A DNA stretch of 64,000 nt from Pseudeuparius sepicola (GCA_963920635.1 OY987305.1:11447153-11511152); one strand, 5' to 3'. Numbered from the stretch's first letter, positions 9,556 through 19,064 are shown. Numbers and translations: made by a program. Notes: generated by a model not told the origin, from the sequence alone.

Positions 9556-9800
9556 ACTAAACATCTTATAAAAGCGGGCCGACGTGAGAGATCACATCAA
9601 CATTCTCAGGGTTAGCCATCTGTGTTTTTTAAACATCGAAATTCTTTCAGACTAAACATCTTATAAAAGCGCGCCGACGTGAGAGATCACATCAACATTC
9701 TCAGGGTTAGCCATCTGTGTTTTTAAACATTCAACTGACGAGCTGAAATTTTGTCTCAAAAACATTCTCAGGGTTAGCCATCTGCGTTTTGTAAACATTG
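9556..9800 (+). promoter_or_regulatory. Tandemly duplicated core promoter
   Basis: A 95-bp unit is repeated head to tail (9556-9650 and 9651-9745). Each unit has CTTATAAAAGCG (TATA at 9567 and 9662) followed at about +32 by CATTCTCAGGGTTAGCCATC. The initiator part occurs a third time, without TATA, at about 9763-9782. What it drives is not clear: the next coding start is at 10102, which has its own TATA. A long spliced leader or a non-coding transcript is possible. Confidence 0.6.
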
Positions 9801-9997
9801 AAATCAACGATTTTGCATGCCCGAGGAGTAGGAATTCTGGTTAGCTCCACCTACTTGCACATGCGCAGCAAGCCTTCAAGGAGATAAGCCCAGCCCCTTT
9901 GTGGGAACCACGCCTGCGCGTTTAGACGAGGAAAGCGTATGCACTATGTGGATTGGCTTCTCGACTGGTTTTTAGGTGTCTCTCAAGAATAAGACAA

Positions 9998-10060
9998 TAT
10001 AAACAATTTTTCTAATATATATTTTGTTCTCAATAGAAATTTCTTCAGTTCAGTTCTCTA
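9998..10060 (+). promoter_or_regulatory. TATA and initiator of the spliced gene
   Basis: TATAAAC at 9998 and TTCAGTTCAGTTC at about 10043-10056, 45 bases before the first exon ATG. Confidence 0.45.
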
Positions 10061-10101
10061 ACTTAACATTAGTCATTTCTGAAGTGAAAAAACTTGACAT
10101 C

Positions 10102-11025
10102 ATGCAGTGCAGTGGGGCTAATATACTCCAAGACATTATCATAACGGTAAGTTGAATGAAAAATATTATTTTTTAATTATTTTGATGGTTTTCTCGTTGA
10201 GAAGATGAATTTTTATTGGTTATTAATTTGACAGAGAGTTCATTTTGTCAAATACATCAAATTATGTTCGACTTTAACTGCAATTAATCTATTGTAGATC
10301 AGTATGGATCTTCTTTCTTTGTTTTAACTTAAACTATAATTATAAATGAAAAATGCAATACTTCACAGTTTATATGTAAACAATATATCAGTAGTGTGGA
10401 AACTAGTAAAAATGAGCTCTCTGTATTCTGTTCTTCTCTGTGATGAAATGCAAAATAATTTTAAAAAGTTTAAAAAAATTAAAGGTGAAAAATATGCTCA
10501 TATTAATGATTTCTCTCTTTGTTACAGCCCTTGAACCAGAACAATGGTTCAACGGTCGATTTGTTCACCCTGCTAGGAGGGCAACAAACAACACAACCTG
10601 AACCTCAACCCGAACCTCAGCCAGCTCCATCAACGAAGAATCCATCACCAGCAAGGAGTGGCAAAGGCAAAGGCAAGGGAAAAAATATGGCCCTTTTAGA
10701 AGCAACGAGGGTGGAGGACGACAACATAAGTTGCATCAGCGAGGCATCAGCTCGATGTAACGAGGAAGATTTCTTCACCACACAAGAAATCAGGGGGCAA
10801 AGCCCAATGGCATATTTGCTAAAAATTAATAAGCAAGCAAATGTGTTCTGTAAAAGGAAGAACGGGGACATCAAGGTGCAGAGGAATTCTCTCCGCGAAC
10901 AGCTTGCAAAGGTGGATGTGAGGAAGAAAAAAATTCTGCAAGAAATGGAAAGATTAACACGAGAAGAATCTGAAAACAACAACCTAATGAAGAAATTTCA
11001 AGAATTTTTTGAGTGTAATTTTTAG
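10102..11025 (+). CDS. Two-exon coiled-coil protein, unknown function
   Basis: Exon 1 is 10102-10146 (ATG plus 14 codons), ending ACG|GTAAG. Exon 2 starts after TTTCTCTCTTTGTTACAG at 10528 and runs to the stop at 11023-11025. The intron (10147-10527) is phase 0 and the frames join without change, giving about 180 residues. Exon 2 encodes Pro/Glu/Gln repeats (PEPQPEPQP), a Lys/Gly run (GKGKGKGK), then an acidic region and a C-terminal coiled coil from about residue 130. Without splicing, exon 2 has no ATG before codon 50. A DNA- or core-binding role is possible from the basic run but not shown. Confidence 0.65.
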
Positions 11026-11426
11026 TTTTACATGTATTATAGTTATATTTTAATATACATATAATTTACCAATTTGATCATCATTTCTTAACCTAAAACA
11101 CACATTTTGAAACTTAAATCTCATTAAAAAAGAATTCAAGTGATCAGTGTCTAAGCAAAAACAACATTTTGAAACTTTCATACTATCTGAAAGGAAGTGA
11201 TAAGAAAAGAAAAGGTAAGTATACACATTCATTTTCTTTATACATGATACAGGTGAAAAAAACAACACTCACTTTTTAATAGTTTTTATTAAATTCAAAT
11301 TAATATTAGCAATTTTCTTATTTATCTCATACATTTTAATTTCATGCTTTAAATCATCTATAGATTTCAAATACATTTGAAGTTTCCTTCGATTGTACAT
11401 ACTCAGCAGTCTAATCTCGGAAGTTT
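11026..11426. other. Convergent intergenic region
   Basis: AT-rich spacer between the rightward coiled-coil gene and the leftward small gene. No coding signal seen. Confidence 0.4.
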
Positions 11427-11738
11427 TCATTCTTCCAGGGAAAATTCAAAATTCGTGGTTCTTCCTTCTGTTGGCCCAAGGCTTATTAAAAACACCTTCT
11501 GTCCACGCTCAATTTCCCTATTTATTTCTAAAATTTGTTGCGTAGTGAATTTGTCTGTAAATCTTTGCGGTAGCACAGTGTAAAATGTAAAAAATTCCAC
11601 AGAAACTCTTTCTGTATACTGTGTGCAAACTCTTCTAAACGATAATACTTGAAGCTCGCATCCAATTTCTATACGTCGAGCCTTCATGAATGGTTTAATC
11701 AACGATTTCTGATTTAGCTGATTAAAGAACGTCTCCAT
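11427..11738 (-). CDS. Small protein related to the TIR gene product
   Basis: About 103 residues from the METFF start (an upstream in-frame Met adds four). The layout matches the TIR protein: a hydrophobic strand pattern (EIGCELQVLSFRRV), T-x-Y-T-ERVSVEF, then VLPQRFTDKFTT, then a helix and KVFLISLG near the end. The TIR protein has VFLPNRVTQAF at the same place. The likely role is nucleic-acid binding in element replication, inferred from fold pattern and its position back to back with polB. Confidence 0.65.
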   Translation of the reverse strand: METFFNQLNQKSLIKPFMKARRIEIGCELQVLSFRRVCTQYTERVSVEFFTFYTVLPQRFTDKFTTQQILEINREIERGQKVFLISLGPTEGRTTNFEFSLEE

Positions 11739-11814
11739 TTTAAGACGCAAAACTCACTGGAGAAATAAATGAACTCGTTAATGTATTTCAACTTGAATAA
11801 AGCAGTGGGGGAAA

Positions 11815-11850
11815 ACTACTATTTAAGTTATAACCTTCTCAGTTTTGTCT
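11815..11850 (+). promoter_or_regulatory. Core promoter of the polymerase gene
   Basis: CTATTTAAG at about 11818 (TATA-like), then TTCTCAGTTTTG at about 11836 (TCAGT initiator), 30-45 bases before the ATG at 11881. Confidence 0.45.
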
Positions 11851-11880
11851 CATTGCTTTGTCATACTCACACATCTTAAA

Positions 11881-14800
11881 ATGTCAGCAGAAATCGGGAC
11901 GGTAAGTGATGACATTATTAAAACGCTTGAAAAAGTGTTTACGCTTATTAATAATTCTGATGATGCTACTTTAGCACATTGGAAAAAAATAATAAATGTA
12001 AACATCCGGTTAGTTCATAAAGCATTGAAAAAGGCTGACTGTAATCATGGCACTCGGATTAAATTGCAAACGAACTTGAGTCATTTGAAACGATTTAAAG
12101 TGTACTTAAAAAAATTACAACACGTTGGAACAGGTCAACGTAAGCGGGAAAGTAGAAGTGATAGGGTAAAGTGGGAGGATATAAAATCAATTTTTAATAA
12201 TCGTATACGCACGGGTGTTATAATTAATTTAAAGCACATAGATATTCTGCAGTTTTTTAAAGACGCGTTTTTTGTTTTTAAGACTCGCATTAATAGGATC
12301 TTAAGATCATTCAATATAATTAAAGTAAATGCTGTCTTTTGTGGGGAATTTATTAAAAAGTCTGGTGATCAGGAGATACTTGAGAATAAGTATTTTAATA
12401 CAAACAATGAAATAATCGATCAAGGAACACAGTTAAAACAATGGTTTGAAAGCAATATTTTTGAAAAAATTTTAGCTGCCATTGAGTCCTTCGAACATCA
12501 GGAGTCCGGTTGGACTCTTCACAGAATCTTAAGTTTTGAAATTAACATAAACAAGGTAGAGATGGGAAACGGTGGTAGATCTTACATAAACCTCCCGGAA
12601 TCAATACAATCTAAAAGAGCTTGTATTAACATTCAAAATGATGATAATCTTTGTTTTGCTTGGAGTGTTGTATCAGCTCTATATCCACCTGTTGGAAGAC
12701 CAAATCGTACATCCTCATATCCCCACCCTTCGACCGTTTTAAACCTAGATGGCCTTGAATTTCCTATAACTCTAAGCCAAATAGCAAAATTCGAAAAACT
12801 GAATAATATATCGGTAAATGTGTATGTTCTAGAGTTAGTGTCAAATGAAGACAAATCAAGCTCTTTTAGAACTTCTCCGGCTCGCTTAACTAAAAACAAA
12901 ATGGAAAAACATGCTAATTTACTTTTAGTTCAAGATACATATTTTCCGAAAGTCGGTGAGCATGAAGCTCTCCCTATCGATGAATCAACAACCGAAATCA
13001 ATTATCATTACTGTTGGGTCAAACATTTATCGAGATTAATAGCATCCCAAACTAATAAACATAAAGGTAGGATGTTTGTTTGTGATAGATGTTTAAATTA
13101 TTACTCATCCCAAGAAAAATTAAATGAACACATTGAATATTGTCAAGACATAAACAACTGCAAAGTATCATTTCCGAAAAATAAGTATATCGAATTTAAA
13201 AATTATATCCATAAGGAAAAAGTACCATTTATTATTTATGTTGATTTTGAATCAATTCTAAAACCTTATGATGAATCACAGTGTTTAAATACTGCTAAAT
13301 ATCAGAAACATGAAGCTTTTAGCTCAGGCTACTATTTTAAATGTGATTATGATGATACATTATCTTTTTATAAGAGTTATCGTGGTATTGATTGCATGAC
13401 TTGGTTTGCAAATGAAATGGAAAATATAGCACTCTCTGTTGCTTCAAAGTTAAAAAGTAATGAGCCAATGAGTGAATCTATAAGTTTAAAAAATGCAAGT
13501 GCTACGTGTCACATATGTGAAAAACCGTTTAATTCTAACGATATAATAGTACGTGACCATGATCATATGACATCACGTTTTCGCGGATACGCCCACCAAG
13601 CGTGTAACTTAAATTACAGAAACTCCTTTGTAGTACCCATAGTATTTCATAACTTTAGTGGGTACGACAGTCATTTTATTATAAGAGATCTTGCTAAAAA
13701 GCATAATGTGACATTGCTTCCAATAAACAAGGAAAAATATATTAGTTTTACAGTTTCTGATACTGATACTGAAGTTAAATTTAGATTCATCGACTCCTTT
13801 AAATTTTTAGGCTTCTCGTTGGATACATTAGCATCGTCTCTCAATAAAGGGGACTTTATTAATACCCAAAAGGAATTTAGTGATGTATCTTCAAACAATC
13901 TAGATCTGTTAACCAAAAAGGGGATATTTTGTTATGATTATATCGATAACATAAATAAACTTAATGAAAAGTGTTTACCACCAGTCGAGCAATTCTATAG
14001 CAAGTTAAACGATACTCACATTAGTCAAAGCGATTACAGACATGCTCAGTTAGTTTGGGATAAATTTAATATTCAAAGTTTAGGTGAATATAGTGACCTA
14101 TATCTCAAGACGGACATTATGATACTTACCGATATCTTTCAGAACTTTAGGAAAACTTGTATAAAGAATTATGGTTTGGATCCGGCTTGGTACTACACCT
14201 TACCGGGATATACTTGGGACTGTATGCTTAAATATACTGGGTGTCGATTAGAAACCTTTCAAGATATTGATATATTAATGTTTTTTGAGAAAGGAGTGAG
14301 AGGGGGGATAAGCCAATGTTGTAATAGATATTCTGAGGCAAACAACAAATACATGAAAAATTATGATCCTAACAATCCTTCCAAATACTTACTTTATCTG
14401 GATGTAAACAATTTATACGGGTGGGCAATGGGGGAATCTCTTCCTTACGGTAACGTCCAATGGGTTGATACAAACATTAACGTGATGAATATTCCGGATA
14501 ACAGTCCAGAAGGATACGTTTTAGAAGTCGATTTAGACTATCCGGAAAATTTACATGATCCCCATAAAGACCTACCGTTTTGCGCAGAACATTCTAAACC
14601 ACCAAATTCTAAACTTCCCAAACTTATGACAACTCTCAATTCAAAAGAGAAGTATGTTGTACACTATAGGGCTCTTAAACAAGCGTTAAGTCACGGTTTA
14701 ACTTTAAAAAAGATTCATAGGGTTTTAAAATTTAGTCAGTCTGCCTGGCTAGCTCCTTACATTAAATTTAATACAGAATTAATTACAAAAGCTAAGTTTA

Positions 14801-15621
14801 ATTTTGAAAAAACAGTAATTAAATTGATGGTTAATGCTGTATACGGTAAGCCCATGGAAAATATTCGCAAACATAGAAATGTAAAATTGGTTAGAAAATG
14901 GGAAGGTAGGTACGGAGCTAAGAATTTAATTGCTAGCCCGGCTTTTAACAGCCGATTAATTTTTGATACAGATTTAGTTGCAATTGAACTGAATAAAACT
15001 GAAATCGTTTTTACAAAGCCCCTGTACATCGGGATGGCTATACTCGATATCTCAAAGACGTGTGTTTATAATTTTCATTATGATTACATGTTGCAAAAAT
15101 ATTCAACTGACCAGTGTAAACTACTTTATACGGATACGGATAGCTTACTTTATGAAATAAAATGTGATGATGTGTATGATGAAGTCATAAAGCGAGACTT
15201 GCATCGTTTCGATACCAGCGATTATTCGGTTGATAATCAGTATAATATACCGCTTGTAAATAAAAAAGTACCAGGTCTTATGAAAGATGAACTTAATGGA
15301 AAAATAATGACTCACTTTGTCGGCCTTAGGTCAAAAATGTACACGTTTCTGATTGAAGGCGAGCAATGTATTAAAAAATCAAAGGGTATTAAGTATGGTG
15401 TTGTTAAGAATTATCTAACTTTCGACGATTATGCAAATTGCTTATTTAAGAAGAAGCAAAAAACCGCTACTCAATGCACTATTCGTTCATTTGCTCATAA
15501 TGTTTTCAGTATTAAACAAACAAAAATTGCACTCAGCCCTTTCGATGATAAGCGATACTTAGTTAATAATGTTGTCACTCTACCGTGGGGACACTACAGT
15601 ATTCCACAAATCGAGAACTAA
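11881..15621 (+). CDS. polB: Protein-primed DNA polymerase B
   Basis: About 1246 residues; the ATG at 11881 is chosen because the upstream open frame has only a TTG. This is the replicative, protein-primed family B polymerase of Polintons. Exonuclease motifs: IIYVDFES (about 452-459), HNFSGYDSHF (about 589-598) and YLKTDIMILTD (about 740). Polymerase motifs: LDVNNLYGWAMG (about 840), NAVYGK (about 984) and the catalytic YTDTDS (about 1083). An insert with CHIC...DHDH...HQACN (about 542-578) is the zinc/HNH-like element usual in Polinton polymerases, and a C2H2-like CDRC...H..YC lies at about 400-420. All catalytic residues are present and the frame is unbroken. The N-terminal ~250 residues probably hold the terminal-protein/accessory region. 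Confidence 0.95.
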   Translation: MSAEIGTVSDDIIKTLEKVFTLINNSDDATLAHWKKIINVNIRLVHKALKKADCNHGTRIKLQTNLSHLKRFKVYLKKLQHVGTGQRKRESRSDRVKWEDIKSIFNNRIRTGVIINLKHIDILQFFKDAFFVFKTRINRILRSFNIIKVNAVFCGEFIKKSGDQEILENKYFNTNNEIIDQGTQLKQWFESNIFEKILAAIESFEHQESGWTLHRILSFEININKVEMGNGGRSYINLPESIQSKRACINIQNDDNLCFAWSVVSALYPPVGRPNRTSSYPHPSTVLNLDGLEFPITLSQIAKFEKLNNISVNVYVLELVSNEDKSSSFRTSPARLTKNKMEKHANLLLVQDTYFPKVGEHEALPIDESTTEINYHYCWVKHLSRLIASQTNKHKGRMFVCDRCLNYYSSQEKLNEHIEYCQDINNCKVSFPKNKYIEFKNYIHKEKVPFIIYVDFESILKPYDESQCLNTAKYQKHEAFSSGYYFKCDYDDTLSFYKSYRGIDCMTWFANEMENIALSVASKLKSNEPMSESISLKNASATCHICEKPFNSNDIIVRDHDHMTSRFRGYAHQACNLNYRNSFVVPIVFHNFSGYDSHFIIRDLAKKHNVTLLPINKEKYISFTVSDTDTEVKFRFIDSFKFLGFSLDTLASSLNKGDFINTQKEFSDVSSNNLDLLTKKGIFCYDYIDNINKLNEKCLPPVEQFYSKLNDTHISQSDYRHAQLVWDKFNIQSLGEYSDLYLKTDIMILTDIFQNFRKTCIKNYGLDPAWYYTLPGYTWDCMLKYTGCRLETFQDIDILMFFEKGVRGGISQCCNRYSEANNKYMKNYDPNNPSKYLLYLDVNNLYGWAMGESLPYGNVQWVDTNINVMNIPDNSPEGYVLEVDLDYPENLHDPHKDLPFCAEHSKPPNSKLPKLMTTLNSKEKYVVHYRALKQALSHGLTLKKIHRVLKFSQSAWLAPYIKFNTELITKAKFNFEKTVIKLMVNAVYGKPMENIRKHRNVKLVRKWEGRYGAKNLIASPAFNSRLIFDTDLVAIELNKTEIVFTKPLYIGMAILDISKTCVYNFHYDYMLQKYSTDQCKLLYTDTDSLLYEIKCDDVYDEVIKRDLHRFDTSDYSVDNQYNIPLVNKKVPGLMKDELNGKIMTHFVGLRSKMYTFLIEGEQCIKKSKGIKYGVVKNYLTFDDYANCLFKKKQKTATQCTIRSFAHNVFSIKQTKIALSPFDDKRYLVNNVVTLPWGHYSIPQIEN

Positions 15622-15759
15622 GCTATTGTATATAGCTAAGAAACAATAATTGTTTCATTTAATCCCTCCCTGCTAATAGATTAGTCATACCTCCCACAAC
15701 TTGCAGAGTATATATAGCAGAGAAACCTAACAGTCTTTACAACATTATCCAAAGTCAAC
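15622..15759 (+). promoter_or_regulatory. Promoter of the CHHC zinc finger gene
   Basis: TATATATAG at about 15709-15717 and AACAGTCTTT at about 15729 precede the ATG at 15760. Confidence 0.5.
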
Positions 15760-15975
15760 ATGTTCAACCAACAGCTAGCAGACCAACAGGGATTGGTTTC
15801 CTGTCCATATGTCAACAGTCATAAAATTAAGAAGTCACGCCTACGGATGCACTTGTTGAAATGTCGGAGGCAGTTGAATCATGTTCCCGAGGTCAACTGG
15901 CAAGAGTATTTCGAACGAATTAATAAAGAAGAATTAATCACCTTCAGGAATCCACCTCGGATTAGGCCAGAGTAA
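15760..15975 (+). CDS. Single CHHC zinc finger protein (GTSF1/Asterix- and U11-48K-type finger)
   Basis: A 71-residue protein with one CHHC finger of exact spacing C-x5-H-x9-H-x3-C: Cys15, His21, His31, Cys35, within CPYVNSHKIKKSRLRMHLLK. The CPY/H/R-x-x-H-L-x-K-C signature is that of the U11-48K/TRM13/gametocyte-specific factor family, whose fingers bind RNA. GTSF1 (Drosophila Asterix) is a Piwi cofactor with two such fingers; here there is one, followed by an acidic/aromatic tail (VNWQEYFERI). The gene has its own TATA box. A role in RNA binding or in meeting host small-RNA defence is inference only. Confidence 0.75.
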   Translation: MFNQQLADQQGLVSCPYVNSHKIKKSRLRMHLLKCRRQLNHVPEVNWQEYFERINKEELITFRNPPRIRPE

Positions 15976-15982
15976 TTTTGTG

Positions 15983-15992
15983 TGAATATAAA
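15983..15992 (+). promoter_or_regulatory. TATA box of the zinc ribbon gene
   Basis: ATATAAAAG about 60 bases before the ATG at 16049. Confidence 0.5.
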
Positions 15993-16048
15993 AGAAGTTC
16001 CAATATTTGTTAACTTTATTAACACAAGTTCCAACTGAATACAACACC

Positions 16049-16192
16049 ATGCCTGTGTCAATAAAATATAAATGTACAACATGCGGTGGGGCAACTGATA
16101 CACCCAATACTTCATGTATTCCATGTAGCACCAAGAATTTATTCAAAGATGTGACAAAACACATTCCTTCACATTATTTTAGTCCTAAATAA
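16049..16192 (+). CDS. 47-residue zinc ribbon protein
   Basis: A very small protein starting at the ATG in ACACCATGC. Two CxxC pairs (Cys9/Cys12 and Cys23/Cys26) make a compact zinc ribbon. Family not recognised. It follows the CHHC gene in the same direction and has its own TATA. AATAAA signals at 16189 and 16206 end the transcript and face those of the leftward gene. Confidence 0.55.
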   Translation: MPVSIKYKCTTCGGATDTPNTSCIPCSTKNLFKDVTKHIPSHYFSPK

Positions 16193-16238
16193 ATGTATTA
16201 GGGTAATAAAAGATTTATTATGTTTGTGTGTTTTTTAT

Positions 16239-16913
16239 TTAATAAAACCTCCTATACAAATCAGCTAATACAAACTCCTCGTTGAATGAGAGAAGCTCAA
16301 AAATACAGTATGCATTAATATTATCTGATACAGTACATAGTGATTTTATAATATCTATAGCATTTATATTATAGTTGTATTTTAATAACAAATCATTCAC
16401 TTCATCTAACATATTATAATAAAAATCCAATAAGTTATATTTTAATATTAAATTAATTTTTGAGGTTATTTTACAATCAATTGTAAGCAATTGCATTACA
16501 TCGTTAGCAGTGAAATAAAAATGAATATCATCTTTAGAAAGCACAATCATCAAATAGTTGACACCTGGGTACACGCTCAATTTCAAATTGGAGCTGAATT
16601 CTTTTGGTGGTATTGCAACATCTTCACCCAATTTTTCAAGGATTTTGTTGAATTCCACTGTTAACTGGAACCATTCAAAACGGTCCATGGATATAGGATT
16701 TGATGGATCAAGCAGGTTTATAATTTGCACTGCTGGTTTGAAGAATCGTAGAGGGCTGAGTCCACAGTTTATCACATACAGATTTTCCGGCTTGAGCACA
16801 AATTGTGTACTTAGCAACAGCTGCTTTTCATTGTGGACCGCTTCATCATAACTATTCAAAACACGATTAACCTCGTTATTTTCGCTGCTAGTGCTGTACC
16901 CCGATTCACTCAT
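16239..16913 (-). CDS. Unknown Polinton protein next to the integrase
   Basis: A 224-residue intact ORF. The N-terminus is Ser-rich and likely disordered. A central block, NLYVINCGLSPLRFFKPAVQII...ISMDRFEWFQL (about 45-85), resembles the strand-strand-then-EW pattern of small ssDNA-binding/PC4-like proteins, but this is a weak visual likeness. The C-terminal half is helical and Leu/Ile/Asn-rich. It begins four bases downstream of the integrase stop, so it may be co-transcribed with it. Confidence 0.55.
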   Translation of the reverse strand: MSESGYSTSSENNEVNRVLNSYDEAVHNEKQLLLSTQFVLKPENLYVINCGLSPLRFFKPAVQIINLLDPSNPISMDRFEWFQLTVEFNKILEKLGEDVAIPPKEFSSNLKLSVYPGVNYLMIVLSKDDIHFYFTANDVMQLLTIDCKITSKINLILKYNLLDFYYNMLDEVNDLLLKYNYNINAIDIIKSLCTVSDNINAYCIFELLSFNEEFVLADLYRRFY

Positions 16914-16917
16914 GGTG

Positions 16918-17862
16918 TCAAACTACATCTGTGGCCCTTATCCAGGAGTCATGTGTTTTATCGAAACCCAACCAGCGAACCAGCACTTTATCCCCCCTCC
17001 TTCTTAAAACTTTCTCCACAAGGTAAACATTTGGATTTGCTGCTTTTTGCAATTCCTCGCTGTAAAAGCCACCCTTTATCGGATTCCCCTGCACATCTTC
17101 AAGCAAATAAGTTATGGGTGTGGTTTTTTGAATTTTAACAATTTTAAATAATTCCGTGCTCCAATTAGGGGTGTAGCCCTTCTCAAAAACATGCTTGGCT
17201 TTGCTGATGCGAACCATATCGCCCTTTTTGAACTTTGATATTTTAAAAACTGTAGGATAGCTGAAGGTTCTAAGTAAAGCAGCCTCGTTACTTTTATTTA
17301 CATCTTTTGGCCTCATTCCAGTAGTTCTATGTCTTCTGTTATTGTATTTATCAACAATTGTAGATAATATATCAATCCACTTATATGTGCCATTTAGGCT
17401 AAAGTATTTAAATAATCGTTCCTTTAACGTACGTATAACCCTCTCCACTATTGCAGCTTTTGTTATGCTAAAGGTACTATAATGATTAATTTTAAACTTT
17501 TTCATGAGATTTTGAAAATGGGAGTTGTAGAATTCTTTTCCATGATCACTTTGCAAGTTTCGTGGATGCCGTTGAGAGTTTTTCAGTATTTTATCAAAGG
17601 CCTTTGTCACTTCTTCACCAGTCTTAGATTTAAGGGCTTCACACCAAACGTACTTGGAAAAACAGTCAATTACTACAAGAATAAACTTAAATTTGTTATT
17701 GTGAGCTGTATATTGATCTAACTGGGCGAGGTCAACCTGCCAGAGGTCATCCAATCCTTTAATAATGGTCCGACGACGAGGGTATTTTTTCAATGCTCGT
17801 CTGTGTAATTCATTCACAATTTGAATCTTTTCTTTACTATGCTTTGTTTTCGTTGCTTTCAT
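16918..17862 (-). CDS. int: Polinton integrase with C-terminal chromodomain
   Basis: A 314-residue retroviral-type (rve) DDE integrase that inserts the element and makes the 6-bp duplication. Catalytic Asp44 (WQVDL), Asp106 (LQSDHGKEF) and Glu140 (AAIVERVIRTL) are all present, with D-to-E spacing of 33. The conserved entry block LHRRALKKYPRRR precedes the core. Residues about 276-314 (VYLVEKVLRRRGDKVLVRWLGF..THDSWI) form a chromodomain, which in other elements guides insertion to marked chromatin. The ATG overlaps the end of the upstream coiled-coil gene by 26 bases. The frame is intact. Confidence 0.95.
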   Translation of the reverse strand: MKATKTKHSKEKIQIVNELHRRALKKYPRRRTIIKGLDDLWQVDLAQLDQYTAHNNKFKFILVVIDCFSKYVWCEALKSKTGEEVTKAFDKILKNSQRHPRNLQSDHGKEFYNSHFQNLMKKFKINHYSTFSITKAAIVERVIRTLKERLFKYFSLNGTYKWIDILSTIVDKYNNRRHRTTGMRPKDVNKSNEAALLRTFSYPTVFKISKFKKGDMVRISKAKHVFEKGYTPNWSTELFKIVKIQKTTPITYLLEDVQGNPIKGGFYSEELQKAANPNVYLVEKVLRRRGDKVLVRWLGFDKTHDSWIRATDVV

Positions 17863-18142
17863 TATATTTTTGATATTCCAAAACCCTTATTCTATACAAA
17901 ATTTCACGCAGTTGTTTTTCCTGAATTTCAATATGTGACTCTAAGGCTTTTTTTATTTCAGAAAGTGAATCATCGACGTATTTTTTGTTAGTTGCATCAC
18001 CTAATACTTTCGGAGCCTTAAGATTGCTGATTTTTAAATTTCTCGCATCTATATGACCTTCAGGAGTAAAAGTTAAACCGCCTGTGTGAACACTTGGCCG
18101 TGAATAAATTCTTGAATACTGACCAAACTTATTAATACTCAT
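17837..18142 (-). CDS. Coiled-coil protein upstream of integrase
   Basis: A 101-residue protein that starts MSINKFGQYSR, then GGLTFTPEGHIDARNLKISNL, then DATNKKYVDD, and ends in a coiled coil (about 59-92). The GH-D-x-x-N-x-x-L.../DAxNKKYVD pattern resembles the shaft-to-coil region of trimeric fibre proteins, so it may be a virion fibre or spike component; this is inference. TATAAATA on the minus strand at 18176-18183 lies about 35 bases upstream of the ATG. Confidence 0.65.
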   Translation of the reverse strand: MSINKFGQYSRIYSRPSVHTGGLTFTPEGHIDARNLKISNLKAPKVLGDATNKKYVDDSLSEIKKALESHIEIQEKQLREILYRIRVLEYQKYNESNENKA

Positions 18143-18177
18143 GTTGTGACTGGTGATAACCTTGTAATGCGCTTGTA

Positions 18178-19037
18178 TTTATATTAAGAAATGATGTGAG
18201 CCTCTTTTAATTCTGTCTCTATAGCAGTTATTTCATTATCGTGAGAGGCGTTTCCAGCATTTTTAGAAGCAATAAGAAGCATTAATCTATCCACTAATTC
18301 ATTCACATCATCCCAATAAATATACTCGATTGGTTTTTTATTGTAAATTAAATGCATACCAGTACCCGAACGTGTTTTTGTTTAGCTGGAGATTTTCCTG
18401 GTTTGAAAATAGGCCTAATAATTTTAAAATATTTTGATAGTTTTGAGCTTTTTAATTTGCCTCTGGTATCAAGATGTGCCCCAGTTAATTTTAAAATATC
18501 GATATATTTTGCAAAGTCTTCGTCTGTGTATTTTGGATCAGTATAAAAAATCAAATCGTATAGTCCTGATGTTCCCTCAAAATTCTTTCCCTTAACAATT
18601 ATATCTCCACTACTATCAAAATCAATATTTTTACCAGCTAGCAAAAATTTTGATTGAGATGCGTCATAAACGGGGCCATATACTTTATCAATTTTCTTTG
18701 AATTATCATGGTAGTCTTGTATATATTGTTTTGCTATATTAGGATAGGAAACATCTTCAGGTTCACTATTTTGTACATCGGAATCGAAAAAATCAGCCTC
18801 CTTTTTTAACTGTGGGCTTTCCGGTTCTTCTTTTTTATATTTCATTTTTGTGAAGTTAGGTAGTTTGATTTTGCTCAGAGATTGCGTAACTGGTGTGAAC
18901 ATTTTTTTAATCGATTCGTCTTCTTCAATTTTACCTAATTTGAGTGCCACATACTTTTTTCTAACAGCGCGAGCGAGCTCTCTGACTTTCTTCGCACGCT
19001 GCATTTTAAATAATTGATCTTGCGTTGTTGATGGCAT
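18178..19037 (-). pseudogene. Conserved Polinton protein, one frame break near the C-terminus
   Basis: The main frame (18348-19037) gives 229 residues: a basic helical start (MQRAKKVRELARAVRKKYVALKL), a linker, then VYGPVYDASQSKFLLAGKNI, GTSGLYDLIFYTDP and KYFKIIRPIFKPGKS. This order is common in uncharacterised insect Polinton proteins. At about 18362-18372 one base is missing in an A-run. The adjacent frame then stays open to a stop near 18180 and carries the family's conserved end (IEYIYWDDVNELVDRL). It is probably a structural or DNA-associated protein. Promoter: TATATAAAG on the minus strand at 19071-19079. Confidence 0.75.
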
Positions 19038-19064
19038 GATTCAAAATTAGTTAATCCAGCTGAG

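Noticed and set aside
16558..16851. Plus-strand ORF opposite the 16239-16913 gene
   Set aside because: It is a shadow of the leftward gene; the composition and neighbourhood support the minus-strand frame.
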